Made by a program: the position numbers and the translations under genes. This document shows, in pieces, positions 6,444-12,235 of a DNA stretch of 12,235 nt. The stretch spans positions 1 to 12,235 of the forward strand of contig JBHHXI010000096.1 in assembly GCA_046756945.1 (NCBI GenBank), given 5' to 3'. The notes under the pieces are model-generated. The model saw only the letters and a program-made list of their open reading frames with translations. It did not search any database and was not told the origin of the DNA. Each line of letters opens with the position of its first letter. Within the stretch, counting starts at the first letter, position 1. Source of the stretch: JACZQZ01 sp046756945 (GTDB lineage: Bacteria > Pseudomonadota > Alphaproteobacteria > Rhodospirillales > 2-02-FULL-58-16).

Positions 6444-6528
6444 GGCCTTGCCTATCACACCCGAAGGCCGCCCGACAACCCCGCGCTATTTGGGCACTTT
6501 CCTTACCCTGCGCCGGCGCGCGCAATGC

Positions 6529-6542
6529 CCGCCCGGGGGCGG
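6529..6542. repeat. GC hairpin in the gap before the TerB-like gene
   Basis: CCGCC-CGGG-GGCGG forms a 5-bp stem in the 141-base gap between the orphan exported gene and the TerB-like gene. There is no T tract on either side. I see no convincing promoter or terminator in this gap. Confidence 0.25.
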
Positions 6543-6584
6543 CGTTCCTTGGTATTTGGTTCGCCACGGAGGATGTCGCCCCCC

Positions 6585-7061
6585 TCATTCCGCCGTGAAC
6601 TCGCAGTCCGCGGTCAGCATGGCGCCGACGGCGCCGAAGCGGAGGTCGCTGGTCTGGCGGCTGATGAGCACCTTGCCGGCGCGGAACAGGAGCGTGTAGA
6701 TCCACACCCCGTACGCGTCGATGTCGGCGACGCTGATCTGGTCGTCGCTCCGGTAGACGATGGGCAGAAGCTGGTCGGACTTGCCCCAGGTGACCCGGAT
6801 CTGGTCCACATGCGCATCGTCGGAGACGAAGCCGAGCACGCCGGCTCCTGCGCCCGGCACGTCGGCGTACGACTCCCGCTTCCAGGTCTCGATGCGGCTT
6901 TCCCCCGTCGGGTCCACGTCGACGCGCTGCCCGGCCACGTCGCCGCAGACGGCGCGGAAGATGATCCCGGCCCGGGCCGGGGCCGCGCCCCACAAGTCGA
7001 TGGACGCGACCATGGCGAGGAGAACGGCCGCCAGGAGCGGACCCCTGGGTGACGCCGGCAT
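6585..7061 (-). CDS. Exported hypothetical protein
   Basis: I do not recognise this 158-residue protein. It starts with a clear Sec signal peptide: residues 1-31, with LLAAVLLAMVASIDLWGAAPARA and likely cleavage after ARA, so it is probably periplasmic or secreted. The mature part has exactly two cysteines, Cys39 near its N-terminus and Cys153 near its C-terminus, well placed for a disulfide that would tie the ends together. It is rich in short beta-like segments such as DQIRVTWG, LLPIVYRSDDQISVADI and VWIYTLLFRAGKVLISRQ, suggesting a small beta-rich domain. The ATG at 7061 is chosen because it begins the signal peptide and follows GGGAAAAGA; the open frame reaches 7109. The small membrane-peptide gene ends 31 bases upstream on the same strand, so the two are probably co-transcribed. 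Confidence 0.75.
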   Translation of the reverse strand: MPASPRGPLLAAVLLAMVASIDLWGAAPARAGIIFRAVCGDVAGQRVDVDPTGESRIETWKRESYADVPGAGAGVLGFVSDDAHVDQIRVTWGKSDQLLPIVYRSDDQISVADIDAYGVWIYTLLFRAGKVLISRQTSDLRFGAVGAMLTADCEFTAE

Positions 7062-7092
7062 GGGTCTTTTCCCGGTCCGCAAGGGCTTCCGC

Positions 7093-7287
7093 TCACCCCT
7101 CGTCCGCATCCATCCACCGCAGGTGCTGTTTCCACGCCCCGCCGCCGGGGTGTTTGGCGTTGACGCGGAGAACGTGGCGGTGGTGGCGGTGCCCCGCCTC
7201 CAGCAGCTGGTCGAAATCGCGGCCGCCGGCGGCCCGCCAGAACGCGATCACGAGAACCGCAAGCAGCACGTAGAGGATCATTTCCAT
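7093..7287 (-). CDS. Small single-pass membrane protein, hypothetical
   Basis: This 64-residue protein is not recognised. It has one N-terminal hydrophobic helix (MILYVLLAVLVIAFW, 3-17), then a polar tail with a histidine-rich patch HRHHRH (33-38) and a Trp/His-containing end. The topology could be an N-terminal anchor with the tail on either side; the Arg residues after the helix favour an N-out, cytoplasmic-tail arrangement. The ATG at 7287 has the strong ribosome site AAGGAG eight to nine bases upstream, which supports translation and argues against the longer in-frame reading from 7434. It is the first gene of the leftward group and is followed by the exported orphan. The histidines could bind a metal, but that is speculation. 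Confidence 0.65.
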   Translation of the reverse strand: MEMILYVLLAVLVIAFWRAAGGRDFDQLLEAGHRHHRHVLRVNAKHPGGGAWKQHLRWMDADEG

Positions 7288-7390
7288 ATCCGGCTCTCCT
7301 TCGCGGTCCCGGTGTCTTCGTCGTCTCGCCGGCCCTGTCCGCGGCGCCGCACCGGTTTCCTTGAACCACGGGGCAGGACCAAAGAATAGA

Positions 7391-7450
7391 GATTTAGCGC
7401 GCGTTTCCAAAATAAACCAAGTCCCCTCTATCACAAGCGGCGCGCAAATC
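7391..7450. repeat. Imperfect inverted repeat in the divergent intergenic region
   Basis: GATTTAGCGCGC (7391-7402) and GCGCGCAAATC (7440-7450) are reverse complements apart from one extra A, separated by 37 bases. They flank the most A/T-rich part of the 255-base gap between the leftward membrane-peptide gene and the rightward DUF938 gene, where promoters for both would lie. A smaller dyad, CTGAT-GTGGT-ATCAG, follows at 7454-7468. Possible -35/-10 pairs here (for example TTGAAC at 7361 with GAATAG 17 bases on) are too weak to call. Confidence 0.4.
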
Positions 7451-7542
7451 CGCCTGATGTGGTATCAGAGGCAACACGCCGGCGGGCCGCACGGCCGATA
7501 TGGCGGGGTGAGCCCTCGGGAGGTCATCGTGGCAGGGGGTGC

Positions 7543-8202
7543 ATGCACCTAAAGACCATGGTCAAAAGCGGGGAACCCTTCACGCCGCCGGCGGGCGCCG
7601 ACGATTACCGCCGCCGCGTCGCCGCCTCCGCCGAGCGCAACCGCGATCCCATCCTCGCCGTACTGACGCGGGTGCTGCCGGCGGCGGGCACGGTGCTGGA
7701 AGTGGCCAGCGGCACCGGCCAGCACGCCGCCTATTTCGCGCCCCGCCTGCCCCGCCTCGTCTGGCAGCCCAGCGACCCGGACCCGGAGATGCGCGCCAGC
7801 GTCGCCGCCTGGGTCGCCGGAACCGGGGCCGCGAACCTGAAGCCGCCCCTCGATCTGGACGTGCGGTCGGCGTCCTGGCCCATGGAGTCGGCGGATGCGG
7901 TGGTCGCCGTCAACATGATCCACATCGCGCCGTGGGCGGCCTCAGAAGGACTCCTGGCCGGCGCCGGGCGCCTGCTGGACAGCGGCGGTATCCTCTATCT
8001 CTACGGGCCCTTCCACGTGGACGGCCGGCCGACCGCGCCCAGCAACGCCGCCTTCGACGACTCCCTGCGCCGGCGCAATCGGGAATGGGGCGTGCGCGAC
8101 GTGGGCGACGTGGCGGCCGCGGCGGCCGCCCACGGCCTGGAGCTGAGCGAGACCGTCGACATGCCGGCCAACAACCTGTCGGTGGTCCTGCGCCGGGCCT
8201 GA
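7543..8202 (+). CDS. DUF938 family SAM-dependent methyltransferase
   Basis: The 219-residue protein is of the DUF938 type, a class I Rossmann methyltransferase family of unknown substrate. The entry motif AERNRDPILAVL (30-41) and SAM-binding motif I, VLEVASGTGQHAAYFA (51-66), are characteristic. Motif II-like WQPSDPD (74-80), DAVVAVNMIHIAPW (118-131) and LYLYGPF (151-157) follow in order, and the C-terminal NREWGVRD (179-186) is typical of the family. The ATG at 7543 has a purine run AGGGGG three bases upstream; the ATG at 7558 is a credible alternative. The 84 bases upstream that stay open have no family similarity. It is the only plus-strand gene between 3445 and 11237 and converges on hslR with an 18-base gap. 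It is not obviously linked in function to its neighbours. Confidence 0.9.
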   Translation: MHLKTMVKSGEPFTPPAGADDYRRRVAASAERNRDPILAVLTRVLPAAGTVLEVASGTGQHAAYFAPRLPRLVWQPSDPDPEMRASVAAWVAGTGAANLKPPLDLDVRSASWPMESADAVVAVNMIHIAPWAASEGLLAGAGRLLDSGGILYLYGPFHVDGRPTAPSNAAFDDSLRRRNREWGVRDVGDVAAAAAAHGLELSETVDMPANNLSVVLRRA

Positions 8203-8220
8203 AACCCCTTGCCGCCCGCG

Positions 8221-8598
8221 TCACCGCCCTTCCTTCAGGCGGTCGGTGGCGCGGCGCTCGGCCTTGGTCGGGCGCCCCGCTCCCCGCTCCCGTTTACCGG
8301 CGCGCGGCGCCGACGAAGGGGTGCGTGCCTGCGGCGGCTCCAGGTCTTCGTACAGGGTCTGGGCTTCCGTCGCCGGGCCCCGGCGCGCGCCCAGCGCGCT
8401 GACCCGGATCACCCGGATGTGGCGGCCGAGGGGAAAGGTCAGCACGTCGCCCGCCTTGAGCGCGTGATGGGGCTTGGTCACGATGGTCCCGTTGATCCTC
8501 AGCCGGCGCGAGGCGCACAGGCGGGTGGCCAGCGTGCGGCTCTTGAAGAAGCGGGCGTACCACAGCCACTTGTCGACGCGCAGGGACTCCGCGTTCAT
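8221..8598 (-). CDS. hslR: S4-domain RNA-binding protein, heat-shock protein 15 (HslR) family
   Basis: The 125-residue protein has an N-terminal S4 domain: LRVDKWLWYARFFKSRTLA (6-24), then ASRRLRINGTIVTKPHHALKAGD (29-51). Next come the family segment RRGPATEAQTLYEDLEP (72-88) and a basic tail GRPTKAERRATDRLK (108-122). Each block aligns with E. coli HslR. HslR binds free 50S subunits that still carry peptidyl-tRNA after abortive subunit dissociation and helps recycle them; related RqcP acts in ribosome quality control. Its ATG overlaps the helicase stop in the tetramer ATGA (8598-8595), so the two are co-transcribed and probably translationally coupled. No separate promoter is visible. It is slightly shorter than E. 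coli HslR (133). Confidence 0.9.
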   Translation of the reverse strand: MNAESLRVDKWLWYARFFKSRTLATRLCASRRLRINGTIVTKPHHALKAGDVLTFPLGRHIRVIRVSALGARRGPATEAQTLYEDLEPPQARTPSSAPRAGKRERGAGRPTKAERRATDRLKEGR

Positions 8599-11099
8599 GA
8601 CCTCGTCGCGGGGTCCCGCAGCCTGGAAAACGGCGACTCCGCCATCCGCCCGGCGGCCTCGCGGGCGCGGCGCTGGTCTCCCTTGCGCCGGCGCATGGGC
8701 GCCGGGCGGTAGCGGACCTCGCCGTCGGCGCCTTTCGCCCGGTAGCCGAGCGCCGCCAGCACGCCGGGCATTTCCTCCGGTCCGCAGCCGGCCATGGAAA
8801 GCAACTCCGGCCCGGCGGCGAAGGGGCCGGCGCGCGACAGTTTCCAGGCGCGCTCCGCCAGCCGTTCGACGATGTCCACGCGCAAGGCCCGCGGGCCCAG
8901 CGGCCGGTAGCCCACCGCCTCGTAGAACCGGTGCGGGACGCCTTCGGCCAGGGGCACCGAGACCCGGCCCGGGGCCGGCACCGCGGAGTCCTCCACACCC
9001 TCCTTGACCGCCCACAGAAGCCCGCGCATCTCCACCGCCCGGGGCTTGAGCAGCGCCGGCATGAAGACGCTTTCCCGGCCCAGCCGCACACCCAGTTTCC
9101 TGAGCGCCTTGCGGCAGTCGCGCCCGAGCGCCGTCACCTGGCTTTCGGCGCGGCGCCGGGGCAGCGACCCCAGGGCTTCGCACAGCTGGAAGACGAGGCC
9201 GCGCGCCGCCCCGCTCAGGGGCGCCCTGCGCGCCTCGAACAGCGGCGCCAGGCGCGTCTCCACGTAGGCCTCCAGCCAGGCGGCGAGGCGGCGGCGCACC
9301 CGTTCGCGCATGTCCGGCTCCAAAAGGTCGCTGGCCATCGCCTCGACGCCGGGGCTGAGCATGTCCCTGCCGGCGACGAGCCGCGCCACGTCGGCGCCGC
9401 GCCACCGCAGCCGCCGGCCGTCGGCGAGCGCGAACGCCTCGTCGCCGTCCGTCTCCAGGCGCTCGACGCGGCCCACGGTCTCGCCCCTCAGCGCCCTCAG
9501 CGCCGCGCCGCGCACCCGCTTGTCGGCGGCGCCGGCGCCGGTCCCGTCGGCGGCGAAGCGGAAGCCGTCCAGGCGGCCGACGAAATGGCCCTCGACCAGC
9601 ACCTCGCCGTCGCCGTCGACGGCGGCGGTGAGCGTCTGGCGCTCCTTCAGGCGGCTGACCAGGATGGCGGAGCGGCGGTCGACGAAACGCTGGGTCAGGC
9701 GTTCGTGCAGGGCATCGGACAGCCTGTCCTCCACCGCGCGGGTCCTTTCCTGCCAGTGGCCGGCGTCGGCCAGCCAGTCGCCGCGGTACGACACATAGGT
9801 CCAGGTGCGGACGTTGGCGATGCGCTGAACCAGGGTTTCGATGTCGCCGTCGGTGCGCTCGATGCGGACCACCTGGTCGGCCACCCAGTCGGTGGGCAGC
9901 CTGCCGGCGGGTCCCATCAGGTGGCGGTAGATGCGCCCCATCAGGCGGGTGTGGGCGTCGCTCATCAGCTTGCCGAAGTCGGGGATGCGGCACACCTCCC
10001 ACAACAGGCGCACGGCCTCCTGGCCGGCGGCGAGACGGGCGATGTCCGCGTCCGCGGACAGGGCCGCCAGGGCCGCCTCGTCGTCGGCTTCGCGGGCCCT
10101 GACCAGGCCGGGCCCCTCCGGCGCCACGGCGAGGCTGCGCCTGAGCGCGTCCAGCGAGGCGAAGCGGAGGTCCGCGTTGCGCCAGAACAGGGACGCCAGC
10201 GGCGGGAAACGGTGGTTCTCGATGGCCTCGGCCGTTTCATGGTCCAGGGGGCCGATGTCGGCGGTGGTGCCGAAGGTGCCCGCGTTCATGTGCCGTCCGG
10301 CGCGCCCGGCGATCTGGGCCAGTTCCGCCGGTGTCAGTTCGCGCACGCGCTGCCCGTCGAACTTCCGCGTCGCGGCGAAGGCGACGTGGTCGATGTCCAT
10401 GTTCAGCCCCATGCCGATGGCGTCCGTGGCCACCAGGTAGTCCACGTCGCCGGCCTGGTACATGGCGACCTGGGCGTTGCGGGTGCGCGGGCTCAGCGCG
10501 CCGAGCACCACCGCCGTGCCGCCGCGCTGCCGGCGCACCAGTTCGGCGATGGCGTAGACATCGGCGGCCGAGAACGCGACCGCGGCGCTGCGCGGGGGCA
10601 GCCGGGTGATCTTGCGCTGGCCGGTATAGCTCAGGGTCGAGAACCGCGGCCGCGACAGGAACTCGGCCTCGGGCACCAGCCGGCGGAGAAGGGGCCGGAT
10701 GGTCTCGGCGCCCATGAACATGGTCTCTTCGTCGCCGCGGGCGGACAACAGGGCGTCGGTGAAGACGTGGCCGCGGTCGGGGTCGGCGCACATCTGGATC
10801 TCGTCGATGCCGAGGAACGCCACCCGCCGGTCGACGGGCATGGATTCCACCGTGCACAGGACGTACCGCGCATGGGCGGGGACGATCTTTTCTTCGCCGG
10901 TGATCAGGGCGACGTGGCGCCTGCCCTTGACGCGCACCGCGCGGTCGTAGTTCTCGCGCGCCAGCAGGCGCAGCGGGAATCCGATCATGCCGCTGGCGTG
11001 GCCGAGCATGCGCTCCATGGCGAGATGGGTCTTGCCCGTGTTCGTCGGCCCGAGCACGGCGAGGATGCGCGAGCGGTCCCGTGAGGTGTCGATCTGCAT
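8595..11099 (-). CDS. Suv3-like ATP-dependent RNA helicase (superfamily 2)
   Basis: The 834-residue protein is an SF2 helicase resembling mitochondrial Suv3. Walker A is GPTNTGKTH (17-25), with the Suv3-type Ia segment GFPLRLLAREN (40-50). TGEEKI (67-72) and Walker B DEIQM (99-103, DEIQ rather than DEAD) follow. In the second RecA domain are ATDAIGMGLNM (224-234, motif V) and QIAGRAGRH (262-270, motif VI). A Suv3_C-like stretch (FWRNADLRFASL, about 307-318) is followed by a long alphaproteobacterial C-terminal region and a basic tail. Suv3 unwinds RNA with the degradosome in mitochondria; an RNA-turnover or ribosome role here is inference. Translation starts at the ATG at 11099, two dozen residues before Walker A as expected; the nearest strong purine run, GGGGAGG, is too far upstream to be a normal ribosome site. 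It overlaps hslR by ATGA. Confidence 0.92.
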   Translation of the reverse strand: MQIDTSRDRSRILAVLGPTNTGKTHLAMERMLGHASGMIGFPLRLLARENYDRAVRVKGRRHVALITGEEKIVPAHARYVLCTVESMPVDRRVAFLGIDEIQMCADPDRGHVFTDALLSARGDEETMFMGAETIRPLLRRLVPEAEFLSRPRFSTLSYTGQRKITRLPPRSAAVAFSAADVYAIAELVRRQRGGTAVVLGALSPRTRNAQVAMYQAGDVDYLVATDAIGMGLNMDIDHVAFAATRKFDGQRVRELTPAELAQIAGRAGRHMNAGTFGTTADIGPLDHETAEAIENHRFPPLASLFWRNADLRFASLDALRRSLAVAPEGPGLVRAREADDEAALAALSADADIARLAAGQEAVRLLWEVCRIPDFGKLMSDAHTRLMGRIYRHLMGPAGRLPTDWVADQVVRIERTDGDIETLVQRIANVRTWTYVSYRGDWLADAGHWQERTRAVEDRLSDALHERLTQRFVDRRSAILVSRLKERQTLTAAVDGDGEVLVEGHFVGRLDGFRFAADGTGAGAADKRVRGAALRALRGETVGRVERLETDGDEAFALADGRRLRWRGADVARLVAGRDMLSPGVEAMASDLLEPDMRERVRRRLAAWLEAYVETRLAPLFEARRAPLSGAARGLVFQLCEALGSLPRRRAESQVTALGRDCRKALRKLGVRLGRESVFMPALLKPRAVEMRGLLWAVKEGVEDSAVPAPGRVSVPLAEGVPHRFYEAVGYRPLGPRALRVDIVERLAERAWKLSRAGPFAAGPELLSMAGCGPEEMPGVLAALGYRAKGADGEVRYRPAPMRRRKGDQRRAREAAGRMAESPFSRLRDPATRS

Positions 11100-11117
11100 C
11101 GGCGAAGAATCGCGCCT

Positions 11118-11138
11118 CCCCTTGGGGATTGCAAGGGG
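11118..11138. repeat. Short inverted repeat between the helicase and PDZ-protein genes
   Basis: CCCCTT (11118-11123) and AAGGGG (11133-11138) pair around a 9-base loop. The right arm begins inside the candidate -35 hexamer of the plus-strand promoter, so a regulator bound here could control either divergent gene. GC-rich low complexity weakens the case. Confidence 0.3.
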
Positions 11139-11157
11139 CGGGGCCGGCCCGTATTAC
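11129..11157 (+). promoter_or_regulatory. Candidate sigma-70 promoter for the HtrA-like gene
   Basis: TTGCAA (11129-11134) and TATTAC (11152-11157) are 17 bases apart, each matching the consensus in four of six positions. The start would be near 11164, leaving a leader of about 74 bases. The 138-base gap must also hold the minus-strand helicase promoter, for which I see no good candidate. Confidence 0.45.
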
Positions 11158-11237
11158 CTGTGGTATCCTCGACGCGCCGGTCTGGCGGTGGGGGACATCC
11201 AGTTGGAAGCGGCCGGGAACCGCGGAAGAGATTGAAA

Positions 11238-12215
11238 ATGCCGGAACCGTTCGAGCAGGTGATACCGCAGGCGCAGCGTCCCGCTCCCGGGGACGTTTCG
11301 TTCGACCTGGACAACGCCCTGGCCGCCGTCCTTTCGCTGCGCGCCAAGGTTCCGGACGACGCGTTCACCGCGCCGACCCTCGGCACCGAGCGCGAGGGAC
11401 ACGGCGTCCTCATCCGCGGCGACGGGTTGGTCCTGACCATCGGGTACCTGATCACCGAGGCCGAGTCGGTGTGGTTGGTCGGCGGCGACGGACAGGCCCG
11501 CGCCGGCCATGTCGTCGGCTACGACCAGGAGAGCGGCTTCGGCCTGGTGCAGGCCGTGGCTCCCCTGGACCTGCCGGTGATGGAGCTCGGCGACTCCCGC
11601 CGGCTGCGCAAGGGGGATGCGGTGATCCTTGCCGGGCATGGGGGACGCGGCCAGGCCGTCAGCGCCCGCGTGGCGTCGCGGCACGAGTTCGCGGGGTACT
11701 GGGAATACGTGCTCGACGAGGCCATTTTCACGGTGCCCCCGCATCCCTTCTGGGGCGGCGCGGCGCTCATCGGCGGGGACGGGAAGCTGCACGGCATCGG
11801 CTCCCTTCTCGTCCAGCAGGAGCCCCCGGGCGAAGAGCCTTTCGAAGGCAACATGGTCGTTCCCATCGATCTTCTCGAACCCATCCTCGACGATCTCCTC
11901 AGCTTCGGCCGGACGACGAAGGCGCCGCGCCCCTGGCTTGGCGTGTATGCGGCGGAGGCCGACGGCAAGCTGGTGGTCGCCGGCCTCGCCGGCGGAGGAC
12001 CCGCGGAACAGGGGGACGTGCGGGTCGGCGATTGCGTCCTGGCCGTCGACGGCAAGCCCGTCGCCGGCCTGGTGGCCATGTTCCGTGCCATCTGGGCGCT
12101 GGGCGACGCCGGCGTGGAGGTGCCGCTGACGGTGCTTCGTGACGGCGATACGATGGAAATCCGGGTGCGCTCCGCCGACCGCTCCGACTTCTTCAAATCC
12201 CCCCGCCTGCACTGA
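11238..12215 (+). CDS. HtrA-like (trypsin-fold plus PDZ) protein lacking the catalytic triad
   Basis: The 325-residue protein has the layout of an S1C (HtrA/Deg) protease: a trypsin-like domain (about 22-222) and one PDZ domain (about 232-312, with PWLGVY, GPAEQGDVRVGDCVLAVDGKPV). Segments align with HtrA, but all three triad positions differ. The region equal to LTNNHVV is LTIGYLI (66-72; His to Tyr70). The DLAVL region is SGFGLV (99-104; Asp to Gly100). The GNSGGPL region is PFWGGAAL (170-177; Ser to Trp172). It should not act as a serine protease. There is no signal peptide or membrane segment, unlike most HtrA proteins, so it is probably cytoplasmic. The ATG at 11238 has GGAAGAG seven bases upstream; the frame opens at 11160 with no supporting start signal. 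A binding, chaperone or peptide-sensor role is inference. Confidence 0.87.
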   Translation: MPEPFEQVIPQAQRPAPGDVSFDLDNALAAVLSLRAKVPDDAFTAPTLGTEREGHGVLIRGDGLVLTIGYLITEAESVWLVGGDGQARAGHVVGYDQESGFGLVQAVAPLDLPVMELGDSRRLRKGDAVILAGHGGRGQAVSARVASRHEFAGYWEYVLDEAIFTVPPHPFWGGAALIGGDGKLHGIGSLLVQQEPPGEEPFEGNMVVPIDLLEPILDDLLSFGRTTKAPRPWLGVYAAEADGKLVVAGLAGGGPAEQGDVRVGDCVLAVDGKPVAGLVAMFRAIWALGDAGVEVPLTVLRDGDTMEIRVRSADRSDFFKSPRLH

Positions 12216-12235
12216 CGGGACCGCCGTCGGGCGCC

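Noticed and set aside
8931..11084. A 717-codon plus-strand open frame antisense to the helicase.
   Set aside because: The opposite strand has clear helicase motifs in order, while this frame is rich in Gln, His, Gly and Ala with no domain.
11154..12212. A 352-codon minus-strand frame opposite the HtrA-like gene.
   Set aside because: The plus strand has recognisable trypsin-like and PDZ segments and a good ribosome site; the opposite frame has neither.
1..12235. A defence system, CRISPR array, prophage or mobile element.
   Set aside because: No regularly spaced direct repeats, integrase, transposase, toxin-antitoxin pair or phage gene was seen; base composition and coding style look uniform by eye.

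Overview
The window is very GC-rich, with G/C-ending codons and GTG as well as ATG starts. Its genes look alphaproteobacterial, most like the Rhodospirillales and their relatives. A CarD regulator next to a seven-iron ferredoxin, a Suv3-type helicase coupled to an S4 RNA-binding protein, and the LVGIQAPKLP type of SNase-like protein all point there. This placement is from gene recognition, not from a search. I see no rRNA, tRNA, CRISPR array, insertion sequence or phage gene. The window reads as chromosomal core and near-core DNA.

Left part (1-3900): a proline iminopeptidase (pip, minus strand) diverges from an exported SNase-like protein and an M48 lipoprotein metalloprotease (both plus). 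The pip/SNase gap holds a TATAAT hexamer on the minus strand between two perfect 10-bp inverted repeat arms. The M48 gene ends inside the 3' end of a convergent minus-strand gene for a putative molybdenum carrier (YpsA/SLOG-like). Middle part (3425-7287, all minus): the carrier gene abuts a PPP-type phosphatase homologue that has lost most of its metal ligands. Upstream of these lie carD, fdxA, a TerB-like protein, an exported orphan protein and a 64-residue membrane peptide. Right part: a DUF938 methyltransferase (plus) converges on hslR, which overlaps the upstream Suv3-like helicase gene by ATGA (both minus). A PDZ protein with a trypsin-like fold but no catalytic triad diverges from the helicase.

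Functionally, carD (RNA polymerase open-complex stability), fdxA (low-potential electron carrier), the helicase and hslR (RNA and stalled-ribosome handling) are housekeeping or stress genes. From memory they are often close together in alphaproteobacteria; here TerB, two orphans and DUF938 sit between the two pairs. The M48 protease probably works at the cell envelope.

The most notable feature is that three gene products keep a recognisable enzyme fold but lack key catalytic residues: the SNase-like protein, the PPP phosphatase homologue and the HtrA-like protein. They may be conserved pseudoenzymes with binding or scaffold roles, and automated labels (thermonuclease, metallophosphoesterase, serine protease) would be misleading. 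I found no clear multi-gene defence or mobile system.
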